In this document: positions 55,159-64,000 of the stretch, one piece after another
Numbering within the stretch: the first letter of the stretch is position 1
Layout: every line of letters begins with the position of its first letter
Assembly (NCBI GenBank): GCA_013396525.1
Contig: VWYX01000205.1
Coordinates: 902,949 to 966,948 of the forward strand
Origin: Chaetorhynchus papuensis
Lineage: Eukaryota > Chordata > Aves > Passeriformes > Rhipiduridae
Direction: 5' to 3'
DNA length: 64,000 nucleotides
The notes under the pieces: model-generated
Told to the model about the DNA's origin: nothing
The model's database searches: none
Seen by the model: only the letters and a program-made list of their open reading frames with translations
Program-made: the position numbers and the translations under genes

Positions 55159-58100
55159 ATGGCTGACGAGCATCGGGACCTCATCTCTGACCGCGGCAGC
55201 GCCGTGCTCAGTGCTGGGGACGCCCAGAGGTGCCACAGCTGGGGACACGGGGATGGGGGGCACGGGGAGGGCGAAGTGGGCACAGTGGGGACGTGGGGCA
55301 GGGGGGTATTGCGTGGTTGTGGGATGGAAGGGAATACAGTCGGGTCAAGGGGGTACAGAGTGACTATGGGGCAGAAGATGGGGCACAGGCTGTGGGAATG
55401 GGGCACTGTGGAGCCAAGAGGGCTCTGGAAGGAGCCAGAACATGGCTGTGAGGCAAGGCAGAGGCAGGGGGTGGCAGTGGGATGGGGGGAATTGGGTGGC
55501 TGTGGGATGGGAGGCATGGGGCGGCAATGGGAGGGGGACATGGGGCAGCTGTGGGATGGGGGAATTGGGTGGCTATGGGATTGGGAGGGCACGGGGTGGC
55601 AGCGGGATGAAAGGGGTCACTGTATCTCTGGGGCAGCCGGCGACAAGGCATGGCGATGTGGTGGCCAGGCTCACAGGGTGTGGCTGGAGAGAGCCATGGC
55701 TGGAGGCTTTGGAGGAAGCAAAACCTCTTTCTTTGTGGGGAAGAGGCTGTGGGACAGGCAGGCTGATGAGGCTGATGCCCTCCATGGGGCAGGAGCGGAC
55801 ATCGACCCAGGTGGCTTTGAGGGGCTTTGCCCCCATGGCCCAACTCGTCCCCACGGCCCAACCCCCGCAGGGGGGCACACCCCACCCAAAACCCACAGCC
55901 AATCAGAAGCCAGGGATCCCTGACGTCACCAGTCACCAGGCAGACTCCCGTGCAGAGAGTCCCGTTCGGGACTTGTCCCTTGGCCGGGCAGTGTCCGCTC
56001 CTCCCGGGCAGCGGAGCCAGGGGGTGACCCCTGCGTCAGTCCCACATCCCCTGAGTTGTGTCCTCTGCCCCACGGACCTGCGAGATTCCAAGCGGTTTTC
56101 ATCATTCCGCAAAAGGCGTTGCCCAGAGTGATGCCGTTCCCCAAAATCCCCTGGCAGCGCCCCGTCCCCCTCCCACGTCCCCGCCTCCCCCCGCCCCCAC
56201 AGCGGGTTTCGGTTCCCGGTGTGGGGGGTGACGCTCATGCTGAGGTTTCACTTCTCCTCTCAGCGATGGGGCAGTTTGCATTTGTCTGGCTACAAATCCC
56301 CCGGGGCAGGGCTGTCTGGGGCGGGGAGGGGGTGACGGCAGGATGTCATCTCCTGCCGCCGGTGGGATGTCATCTCCTGCCGCCGGTGGGTGGCTGAGCT
56401 CCCTGATCGTGTCCCGCAGGTCTGCGCTGAGGCGCAAAGCTGCCTTCTCCACGCTCTCCATCCTGGTGGCCCTGCTCATCGCCGGCCAGGCTGTCACCAT
56501 CTACTTCGTGTACCAGCAGAGCGGGCAGATCAGCAAGCTGACCAAGACCTCCCGGAACCTGCAGCTGGAGGCTCTGCAGAGGCAGCTGCCTGCCAGTCAG
56601 TAGCCCCATGGGCACCAGAGTGGTGGGAGGCAAGGGCAGAAGGGATGAATCCCTCCTGGACCGCCCAACCCTCTTGGTGCCCCTCACAGTTCTCCTTCCT
56701 CGGCAGATATCAAGCCAGTGAAGACGATGAACGTGGCCATGGCAAAGCCGTCCATGGTCATGAGGACCCTGCATCCTGTGCCCTTTGAAGACTTTTCGGT
56801 AAGAGAGATCCACGCTGCTTGGCACTGCCTGCCGCCCTTAAGCCTTGCTGCCGTGCTCACACTGCCCCTTCGCCTTTTCTCCTGAGGTCAAGGGCCCTGT
56901 TAGCAACAAAACCGAGGACCAAGTGAAACACCTGCTGCTGGTAAGGTCCCCTGCTCCCCCCCCCAACCCACCCCACAGCTTCGTCCTGCACTGGTCTGGG
57001 GTCTCTTGGGGTGCTCAGAGCTGGTGGGAGCTCCTGACCTCCTGCAGCATCCATCTGGCTGATACCAGCAGAGCTCCTACCCCCAGCCCCTGCCTCATTT
57101 TTCTTTGCCCTCACTGTGGTGGTTGCTCTGCAGCAAGCAGACCCCAGTAAGATGTTCCCGGAGCTGAAGAACGACATGATGGACAACTTGAAGAGCCTGA
57201 GGAGCACCATGACTCCTGCGGACTGGAAGGTCAGTGCTTGTCACTGTCATCCTGTCCCGCCTGCTTTCCGTCCAGGAGCGCTCTGAGGAGGGACTGGGGT
57301 ATCCCCATCTGGATAAACAAAGTCTCCTTTAGCCAGGCTTGGGCTGCTCCCACCCCAAGGAAGGGGATGGTGCTCACCACCTTCCCTGTCCAAGCCAGAG
57401 CCTGTGACATGGTGCCTCTGGGGTGAACTCCCCCATGCCCATTAACGTGCTGGACCCTCTCATTGCAGGCCTTTGAGTCCTGGATGCACAAGTGGCTGCT
57501 GTTTGAGATGGCCAAGAACCCCAAATCAGAGGACCGCAAGGCAGTCCCAGCGGAGAAAGGTATTGGGGATGGGGCTGCTGAGCTGGGGAGGGCCAGGGAG
57601 GTGTTGGCATGGGGCATCTCACAGGGAACCAAGCCCTCCCTTCAGTCACAGACCTATTTGTTCATTGGGGAGCCTCTGTTTTGTGGCTGTTAGGACATCA
57701 CAGAGCATCTCTGCTGCCTGTAGGGCATTTGGGGTGAACAAAAGGCTGAACAGCTGGAGCACCACCCCAAATCCTCCATCCCTGGTTGGCCAAGAGCTTC
57801 AGAAAGGTCGCCAGGCGGGGGCTTGTTCACCTTTAAGTGTTTCTGGATAGAATCTCCTGCTGAGGCTGCTGAGGGGGAGAAGGGCCTGGGGGGCTGACAG
57901 TGTCCCCTCTGTTTCTATTGCCCTAGTGCAAACTAAGTGCCAGGCAGAGGCCGCTTTTGGGGGTGAGCAGCTGGGCCGCTTCCGCCCACGGTGCGATGAG
58001 AATGGAGACTACCTGCCCAAGCAGTGCCATTTCTCCACTGGCTTCTGCTGGTGCTGCTACAAAAACGGCACCAAGATTGAGGGCACTATGACTCGGGAAA

Positions 58101-58657
58101 AGCTGGACTGCCCCGGTAGGTGGCCAGGGAGGGGATGGAGAGGAAGGAGCAGTGTGCATGCTTGGAACTAGGGAGGAGAGCTAGGAGAGGAGAGGAAGGG
58201 GTCCAGGCTGCAGGGTGCACCCCTCACCCAGCACGTTAAGGCTGGAGAGGACCCCAAAACCCGCAGCCCCCTGCAGGTAGCTGGAGCTGAGGTGTGCAGT
58301 CAGGGTTTTCCGTGAGCCCCCCGTGCCCCCAGCTCAGCAGTGGGCACAGGCTCTCCCCGGCTGCCCTCGGAGGGATGGGGGTGGGTGATGGGGCAGCCCC
58401 GGGCTCCAGCACCCACGTCCTGCCCTCCCTCTGCAGGCACTGCTGCTCCCAGTGCTGCCGCTGCCACCGCGGAGCCAGAGGAGATGATCTTCTCCGGGGT
58501 GGACACGCTTAAGCTGAGTGCAAGCAAAGGTGAGTGCCCAAGTGTCCCCAGAGTCTGGGAACTGCTGGGGAGGGGGAAGTGGCAATGGAGAGCAGTTTTG
58601 GGGGGTCCTTGAGCTGTTTTACTGACTACCTGCTCTTGTTCCCCCACAGTGGAGTAG
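55159..58657 (+). CDS. CD74: MHC class II invariant chain (Ii/CD74), complete, with thyroglobulin-type exon
   Basis: A type II membrane chaperone that trimerises, blocks the class II groove through CLIP and sorts complexes to endosomes. Coding exons: 55159-55229, 56420-56595, 56707-56798, 56887-56940, 57134-57229, 57469-57559, 57927-58115, 58437-58529 and 58650-58657. All are GT-AG and in phase, giving 289 residues. The cytosolic tail MADEHRDLISDRGS carries one DLI sorting signal. The membrane segment is about residues 31-54. The CLIP-like region is PVKTMNVAMAKPSMVMR. A trimerisation domain ends in ADWKAFESWMHKWLLFEMAK. A thyroglobulin type-1 domain (about 194-257) has CDENGDYLPKQC and CWCC. 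One NKT sequon lies near residue 120. Exon 57927-58115 is flanked by phase-1 introns, so skipping it gives an in-frame short isoform (the p31/p41-type pair). The C-terminus is KLSASKVE. Confidence 0.97.
55470..55612 (+). repeat. G-rich minisatellite in CD74 intron 1
   Basis: Degenerate units of about 30-36 bp built on TGGGATGGGGGAATTGGGTGGC, alternating with GGCATGGGGCGGCAATGGGA-like units. The many GGG/GGGG runs could form G-quadruplexes on the plus (transcript) strand. Confidence 0.75.
55899..55940 (-). promoter_or_regulatory. CD74: Second, inverted X-Y module in CD74 intron 1
   Basis: Read on the minus strand, CCTGGTGACTGGTGACGTCA (55940-55921) has the layout of an X1 box fused to a perfect CRE (TGACGTCA) as X2. 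CTGATTGG (55906-55899), the classical Y box, follows 14 bp later. Aligned with the proximal X box it agrees at 13 of 20 positions with no gap. Order, spacing and orientation of X then Y are those of class II promoters, but pointing opposite to CD74. Confidence 0.55.
56341..56388 (+). repeat. Exact 24-bp tandem duplication abutting CD74 exon 2
   Basis: The 24-mer beginning GGATGTCATCTCCTGCCGCC is present twice without a mismatch, ending 31 bp before CD74 exon 2. Because 24 is a multiple of 3 and the frame is open into exon 2, it duplicates an MSSPAAGG octapeptide in that frame. Confidence 0.95.
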
Positions 58658-59214
58658 AAGAGGATGCCAGCAGTTGCCTTCAGCATCCCAGCTCCTGCCT
58701 GCTTTTTTTCCTCAACTTCTTTTCTGCTCTTACATTGCTTTTCCAAGGCAGTTAACAGTGGGCATCCCTGGGCACCCTTCCCCTGCTGCAGAGCACCAGC
58801 CAGGGCTGAGCTGCCACCACCATCAGACAAAGAGTCCCCTCAGAGTGTGGGCAGAGCAGGCTGGAAAATTATTTCAACCACGTCAGATCCCTAAATCCTG
58901 TTGTCTTTGACTCGACCTCCAACAGCACACAGGCAGTGGTACAGCTCGGCCCTGCTGAAGAACTAATGCTTCCTTCCACTGAACGAACATTTAAAGCAGC
59001 AAAACAACCCCAACCAGCTTCTTAACTGATCCCTGTAGGCTGCAGCCCTGCTAGGTTACTGGAGTAACGGGTTTTTATTGTGGAGTGCTCAGATTTGTAG
59101 ATAGAGATTCGCCTACAGCCTCAGCAGTAGGTAACCATGGGCAGAGGGGCTTCTAATTTTCCTGAGTATATCTGATTGTTCCTTTATAAATGATCTCACA
59201 AGCTAATAATCTCA

Positions 59215-59220
59215 AATAAA
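59215..59220 (+). terminator. CD74: Polyadenylation signal AATAAA of CD74
   Basis: Canonical AATAAA about 560 nt after the CD74 stop, followed by a T-containing stretch. It defines the 3' UTR as about 58,658-59,240. Confidence 0.8.
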
Positions 59221-59544
59221 CTTTTGAATAAGAAAGCCTTGTAAGCAACTCCAGTAGGGCTCTGCGTGCTGCTTGCAGCTGTCCAAGGTTAAAAATAAAT
59301 GAATCTTAACAAAAAAGGGATAAAGAAAAATCTCTGCAGACACTTGGACAGCTGTATCTCCACCCAGGATTGGCTGTGTTTCTTGTCCCATTCCTTGCCC
59401 ATCCCTTGTTTGATTTCACTTGTACCCTGGGGTCCCCCCTTGTCCCAGACAGGCAGACACTGGGCTCTGCCCTCCCACCCACAACATCCTCCAGAGCCAG
59501 CCAGCCTTGGCCTCCCCTGAAAGCAGCTGAAGTAAAATCTCACT

Positions 59545-60537
59545 GTTGGTTGTTTATTATTTTGTATTTCATAAAAAAACAACACGAAAACTGACTCTGC
59601 CTTGGCTGAGAACAGCTGCTGGACACAACTGTTCAGTGCAACTCTAGGGACATGATAATCACTGCTGTCAGTGTTAGAATAAAAAGGAAACCCGAGAGCT
59701 CTCTGCTGTAGTAGCAAAAGGACTGACACCACAAGTCACAGGAGGAGAGGAAAAAAAGGTAAAAGTTTTTCTCAAAAATATAGCTCTGTGGTAAGAGAAA
59801 GGGATGGCTGGGTGTCAACAAGGGGAAAAGCAGTTTACGTTCTGGTCAAACTGCCTCCTCCAGTTCCATCTGGAGGGACTATAAACACATCTCTGGGCCT
59901 CAGCAGGACAGGAGGAGGCAGAAAGTTACACTGCTCTGCTCTAAAAGTCACAGTTAAAAGAAGTTATAAATTATTGTTTTGAAAAAAGTTGGAATTCTCC
60001 AGGTGAGCTTCCTTTTTTTTCCTCTCTTCTCTTTGATCTTCACCCATAAATCTTTAATCACAGGAATGCGGTACCTTTGGGGAGAGGAGTTAAAAGAGTT
60101 AGGGATGGGGAGGAGGAGAACAGCCTTACAGCTGAGCCGAGCATGGGCACAGGCATCTGGTCCACTTCCAGGTGGCTACAACATCACCATCTAATCCCCG
60201 TGGCTTTTGCAAGCTCCCTGTGGTCAGCAGGGACAGACAGACACTGCCAGAGGCCGCTCATCTCTGCTGGTGACAGAGGTCAGCAACACCCGGGCTGGAC
60301 ATCCAGTTCTCAGCAGCTAAAGAGTTGAGGTCAGACACATCCAGAGAAGCCAGCACAGGGCTGCACGACATTCCTCACACTGCTCCACTCCCTGGCCCTC
60401 TGATCGAAGGCCAGGCTGGCTCAGTGAGCACTTAGAGACCACACTGTCTTCCCAAAACTGGCCCAGGAGCTCTGAATGTGGCCAAGGTTACACCGCTCAG
60501 GGTACCAATGGCCAGTCCCCACAGGCCATGTACCTTC
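59545..60537 (-). other. TCOF1: TCOF1 3' untranslated region
   Basis: About 1 kb between the TCOF1 stop codon and the first AATAAA on the minus strand. No coding or repeat content is recognised. The end is inferred from the poly(A) signal. Confidence 0.6.
59553..59558 (-). terminator. TCOF1: Polyadenylation signal AATAAA of TCOF1
   Basis: AATAAA on the minus strand about 980 nt past the TCOF1 stop. It lies about 330 bp from the opposing CD74 signal, so the two transcripts converge without necessarily overlapping. Confidence 0.65.
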
Positions 60538-63500
60538 TCACAATCCTTCAGGCTCAGCTGCTTTCTTCTTCTAAAATGGAAAGGAGGAAAAATACGTCAG
60601 TATCATTTGCACCACAGACATGAAGGACCCAGCACAGCCCCAGAGGCTTCCTGGATATGTCCCTGTAGAGGTGGCAGCCACCACATGGAACAACACCCTG
60701 TAGTTTCCCTCTGTCACCCCTTCAAGTCCTTGGGATGGGATGCAGAACCCTGCCAAGCCCTCAGGAGCTCCAGCTTCTGCTGAGAATGAGATGGACAGAG
60801 CTGGAGAGCAGCACTTACTCCTCAGACAGGACTAAGTCCTGTGCCACCAAAAGGGTCCCTGGGTTTGACCCCTCCAGGGAAAGGAGTCTCCTAGGGCAGC
60901 AATACAGGAGCAAGCCCTTACTGAGCCACCCTAATCCCAGCCACAGGTCAGGGTGTCTTAAGGCTGGCCACAGTGAACTGCAGGCTCCCCTGTACTGCCA
61001 GCAAGGCCAGGACACAGCTCTGTTCCTTCTCCAGCCTGGCACAGTGCTGGGATGAGCACCACAGCCCAGGGTCTGACACAAACCTCCTTCTTCTTCTTCT
61101 TCTTGGGAACCTCAGCAGAGCCATCTGCTACAGGTGCCTCTTCCAAAGATGCCTTTTTGCTCTTCTTCTTTTCTTTTCCAGTCTTCTTTTCTAGGAATGG
61201 GAAAGAAAAGCCAACTAAGAGAGGGACTCTGGCATTGTCAGCCTCTGAGAGGAAGCACAGACTGGTAGGAGCACCTCCAGTAAGTTTTTGACCACATCCA
61301 AACTTGAGCAAGATTTCCAGAGCAGGAACTGGGTGAAGGCAGAGCTCTGCCACAGGCAGCTGCACCCAGGGATGTTTCCCTAATACCCCTGAGCCAGAGC
61401 AGCTTGATCCCACCATCTGTGCACACATATGGGTGAAATTACACAGAATTTCCTTCTTTCCACCTCCTGCTGCCCACCTGCTCCAAGGAACCGCTTCAGG
61501 GCTGGAGTAGATGGGCACATGCCAGAAATGAGAGCCAGGGGAGCTGCTAACACAGGATGGACACAAGGTTCAGCTCAGCACAACTGCACCAAGAGGTTCC
61601 ACTCATCCCTGTTTAGCAGCTCACACAAGGGCCAATGGACAAGTCTGTCTCCTCCAAAAAATAAGGGCTGCATTTCAGCAGAACAGAAATGCCCTCCAGT
61701 TCAACCCAGCTTCCCCCTTTGGTTTTTAAAGCCTATGAGATCCAGCACAAAACCAGCTCTGATTTGCAAATACAGGCTGCACTGCACAGAAAAAAATGGC
61801 CTTTGGATTAGGGCAGAGAGCAGAGCACTACAGAACAAGCTGTAGAAAGGGCACAAGAGGAAATAGCCTCAAGCTGAGCCAGGGGAAGTTTAGATTGAAT
61901 ATTTGGAAAAATTTCTTCACTGAAAGGGTTGTCAAACACTGGGATAGGCTGCCCAGGGCAGTGGTGTGGTCACCAACCTTGGAGGCATTTACAAGACCTG
62001 TAAATATGGTACCTGGGGATGTGGTTTGGGGACGGGCCTGGGTTCATGGTTGGACTCAATGATCTTAGAGGCCTTTTTCAAGCCACATGACTCTATGATT
62101 CCATGAGGGAAACAGCCAAGCAGGAAGCCAATGGGAAAGTGGGTGCTAACTGCAAGGCCCTGCACCAGAGGCTGAACATGCATCAGCTGCAAGAACCTAT
62201 TGCAAACCAGGCCCCAAGTGCAGGATGCTTACTTTTAGCTGTTTTTTTCTTTTCCTTGCTGCCTGCCACCTTCTCTAGGTCACCATCTGCTTTCTTCTTT
62301 TTCTTTTTGGGTACTTCTTCATTAGTTTGCCCTTTCCGTTTCTTCTCCTTGGGCTGCCCCACAGCCCCATCCTCTCCCGTCAGCTTCCGCTTCTGAGACG
62401 TTTTCTGCTTCTTGTTCTCCTTGTCTTTGCTCTTGGACGTTTTCACAGCCTTGTCTGCTGTGGAGGATGGTTTCTTTTTCTCCTTCTTTTCTTTTTTCTC
62501 CTTTTTCTTCTTCTTCTTCACCTCCAACCCCTCCACTGTCTGCTCTGCAGGGACTCTGGCAGCAGTGGTGACCTCAGTTTCGCTCCCTGAGCTTGGCTGC
62601 TGTGACTGTGGGATGGATGGCGGGGCATGTGATGATGCTGGGGTCACTTGCACCCCTTTTGCCCCAACATCGTTCTCTTTCACTGCCATGGTTTTCTTCA
62701 GTGAGGAAGCTTTGAGGCTGGCATGACCTGGCTCTGTTTTTCCTGCCACCTTCTCTTTGTTGGAGGCTCCTGTAGCTTCCTGCCCTGAAGGGGGGTTGTT
62801 TTCTGCAGAAACAGACAGGAGAAAGAAGACAACTCAGGGAGCATTCATTACACAGGCTAGTCACAGGAGGATGGAAATAGGCATTTGAAGAGGAGCATCC
62901 ACTTCTTCTCCCAAAAAAAAAGCTAAACTCGTTGGCATCTGTAGCAGTCAGAGAAAGATGCCTCAGCCTCAAGTGGTGACAACAGCCCCAACAGCTTTGG
63001 CTGTTTGACAAGATGGGTGAGCATGGATAGAGCAGTCCTCCTCCAGGACACCACCCCAGCAAGTTGGGGACTTCCCAGGGTGGTGGGGGTTTCCACACTG
63101 TCAGGTGTAATCACCACCACTGGCCAGCCCCAGAGCCCCTGGGCCCTCTTGAGCCCATATACAGGTAGTTCTGACCTCCCCAACAGCCCTTTGCACAATT
63201 TCATCATGTGCCCAAGGGACCAACAGACCCATATGAGCTTCTAGAGTGGGTCAGAGTTCATCTGAAAGTGCCAGGGTCACAACCAGAGCAGAAACAGCTT
63301 CCAGCTCCAACTCTAACAATTTGCCAACAAACAAGGGAAATGGTGGGACATTTTGTTTCTCCACAGGTCTTTTCACTTGCTTCCCCTCCTCTGCTCTCCA
63401 GACATGCAGCAGAGCCCACAGAGCCCAAGGGGAGGCTTGAATAGCAGCACTGTGCAGCAGATGTTCTTCAGGCAGTGTTTGAACTTTCCACAGAAGCCAG

Positions 63501-64000
63501 CAATGCAGTGTGCACTGGCTCCAGGGAGAGCCCTACCTGCTCCTGTTAATTACTGTGGTTAAAGCACATCCTGGAAGAGGCAGAGGCACTGAGCCTTGGA
63601 GGCAGCCAGCACAAGCAGGGTGTTCAGGGAGAAGGCTGTGCTGTGGCCAGGGAAGCCAGCAGACGGCAGCAGCACTCCATGCTGCGGCTCCGTGGTGGAG
63701 ACACACTGGGAACGGGGCCCGTCCCAGTGACACCCTCCCCAGTGTCACCCTCTTGTGCCAGCATGGCTTCGCTCCTGGGCCAAGCAAATCCCCAACCTTG
63801 CCAAAGAAGACCCACCTGCTTTGTGGTTTGCAGCCACCTGGTTGTCATCTGTGTCGGAGTCACTGCTGTCACTGCTTGAGCTGTCGGCTGGGGCTGCTTT
63901 CAGGGAGCCCTTGGCGAGGGAGTTTGCAGCACTCCCAGCTGCCTTCCCTGGCCCCACTTCACCTCCAGCCTGGGGGGGAACCGTCTTTGGTGCCTGGGGT
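60538..64000 (-). CDS. TCOF1: Treacle ribosome biogenesis factor, C-terminal exons (5' part beyond window)
   Basis: Treacle is a nucleolar scaffold that binds Pol I and UBF and supports rRNA transcription and modification. Exons in transcript order: 64000-63816 (cut by the window edge), 62802-62233, 61190-61084 and 60570-60538 (TGA 60540-60538). Phases chain as 1, 1, 0 and all junctions are GT-AG. The first visible exon has the treacle repeat pattern: an Ala/Lys/Pro-rich stretch followed by an acidic serine cluster, SSSSDSSDSDTDDNQ, full of CK2 sites. The 570-nt exon ends in lysine blocks (KKKKKKEKKEKKEKKK, PKKKKKKADG), and the last two exons add KKKKKKE and KKKAAEPEGL, the nucleolar targeting tail. 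Position and orientation next to CD74 match human. The donor after 61084 (GAG|GTTTGT) is weak. Identity is supported by pattern and synteny, since treacle sequence itself diverges fast. Confidence 0.88.
61810..62106 (+). mobile_element. CR1 LINE, 5'-truncated 3' end, in a TCOF1 intron
   Basis: This is the end of a CR1 non-LTR retrotransposon in plus orientation. The translated last part of its reverse-transcriptase ORF reads KLSQGKFRLNIWKNFFTERV and continues into HWDRLPRAVVWSP, the standard CR1 tail peptide. The 3' end then follows: GGTTGGACTCAATGATCTTAGAGG and CTCTATGATTCCATGA, close to the usual avian CR1 octamer tail. Only about 300 bp remain. The frame carries substitutions, so the copy is dead. 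It lies antisense to TCOF1, between exons 62802-62233 and 61190-61084. Confidence 0.93.

Noticed and set aside
61796..62062. Plus-strand 88-codon frame as a gene
   Set aside because: Its peptide is the terminal part of the CR1 reverse-transcriptase ORF, so it is a transposon remnant.
62412..62726. Plus-strand frame rich in Phe/Leu/Ser (MFSLSLLLDVF...)
   Set aside because: It is the antisense shadow of the lysine-rich TCOF1 exon: complement of AAG/AAA codons reads as CTT/TTT.

Overview
The window is nuclear DNA from a bird. It has compact vertebrate genes with GT-AG introns, long GC-rich non-coding stretches, CpG islands, and a CR1 LINE 3' end carrying the CTATGATT-type tail usual in avian genomes. 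The invariant-chain protein has the bird-type short cytosolic tail. Gene order and orientation match human 5q32-q33 (TCOF1, CD74, RPS14, NDST1, SYNPO), seen here in reverse. A passerine is plausible because introns are short, but I cannot fix the species. I see no prokaryotic, viral or otherwise exotic system.

Layout from left to right. From 1 to about 22.3 kb almost everything is non-coding. The exception is a minus-strand exon at 2731-3205 that I propose, from its position and a short sequence resemblance, as the first coding exon of synaptopodin; the rest of that gene would lie left of the window. A CpG/TATA cluster near 4.9-5.25 kb may be its promoter. From 22.3 to 32.0 kb, NDST1 runs on the minus strand: 3' UTR, then 14 coding exons giving an intact 877-residue protein, then a 5' UTR with two upstream ORFs. 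Its first non-coding exon is probably in the CpG island at 42.7-43.7 kb, which contains a 231-base assembly gap. RPS14 (plus strand, TOP exon at 48.46 kb, coding 49.68-51.26 kb) encodes the full 151-residue protein. CD74 (plus strand, 55.16-58.66 kb) encodes a 289-residue invariant chain that includes an optional thyroglobulin type-1 exon. TCOF1 (minus strand, 60.54 kb to beyond the right edge) contributes its last four visible coding exons. CD74 and TCOF1 converge, with poly(A) signals about 330 bases apart.

The genes are functionally unrelated neighbours: heparan sulfate modification (NDST1), the small ribosomal subunit (RPS14), MHC class II chaperoning (CD74) and rRNA transcription/processing (TCOF1). 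The most interesting non-coding observations are: a second, inverted MHC-II-type X-Y module in CD74 intron 1, together with an in-frame ATG directly ahead of exon 2; three spaced YY1-like sites upstream of RPS14; a near-perfect 18-bp-stem hairpin at 34.18 kb; and a palindromic ancient-repeat-like block at 39.18 kb. All exon boundaries were derived by hand from reading frame, splice dinucleotides and recalled vertebrate protein sequences; no database search was run.
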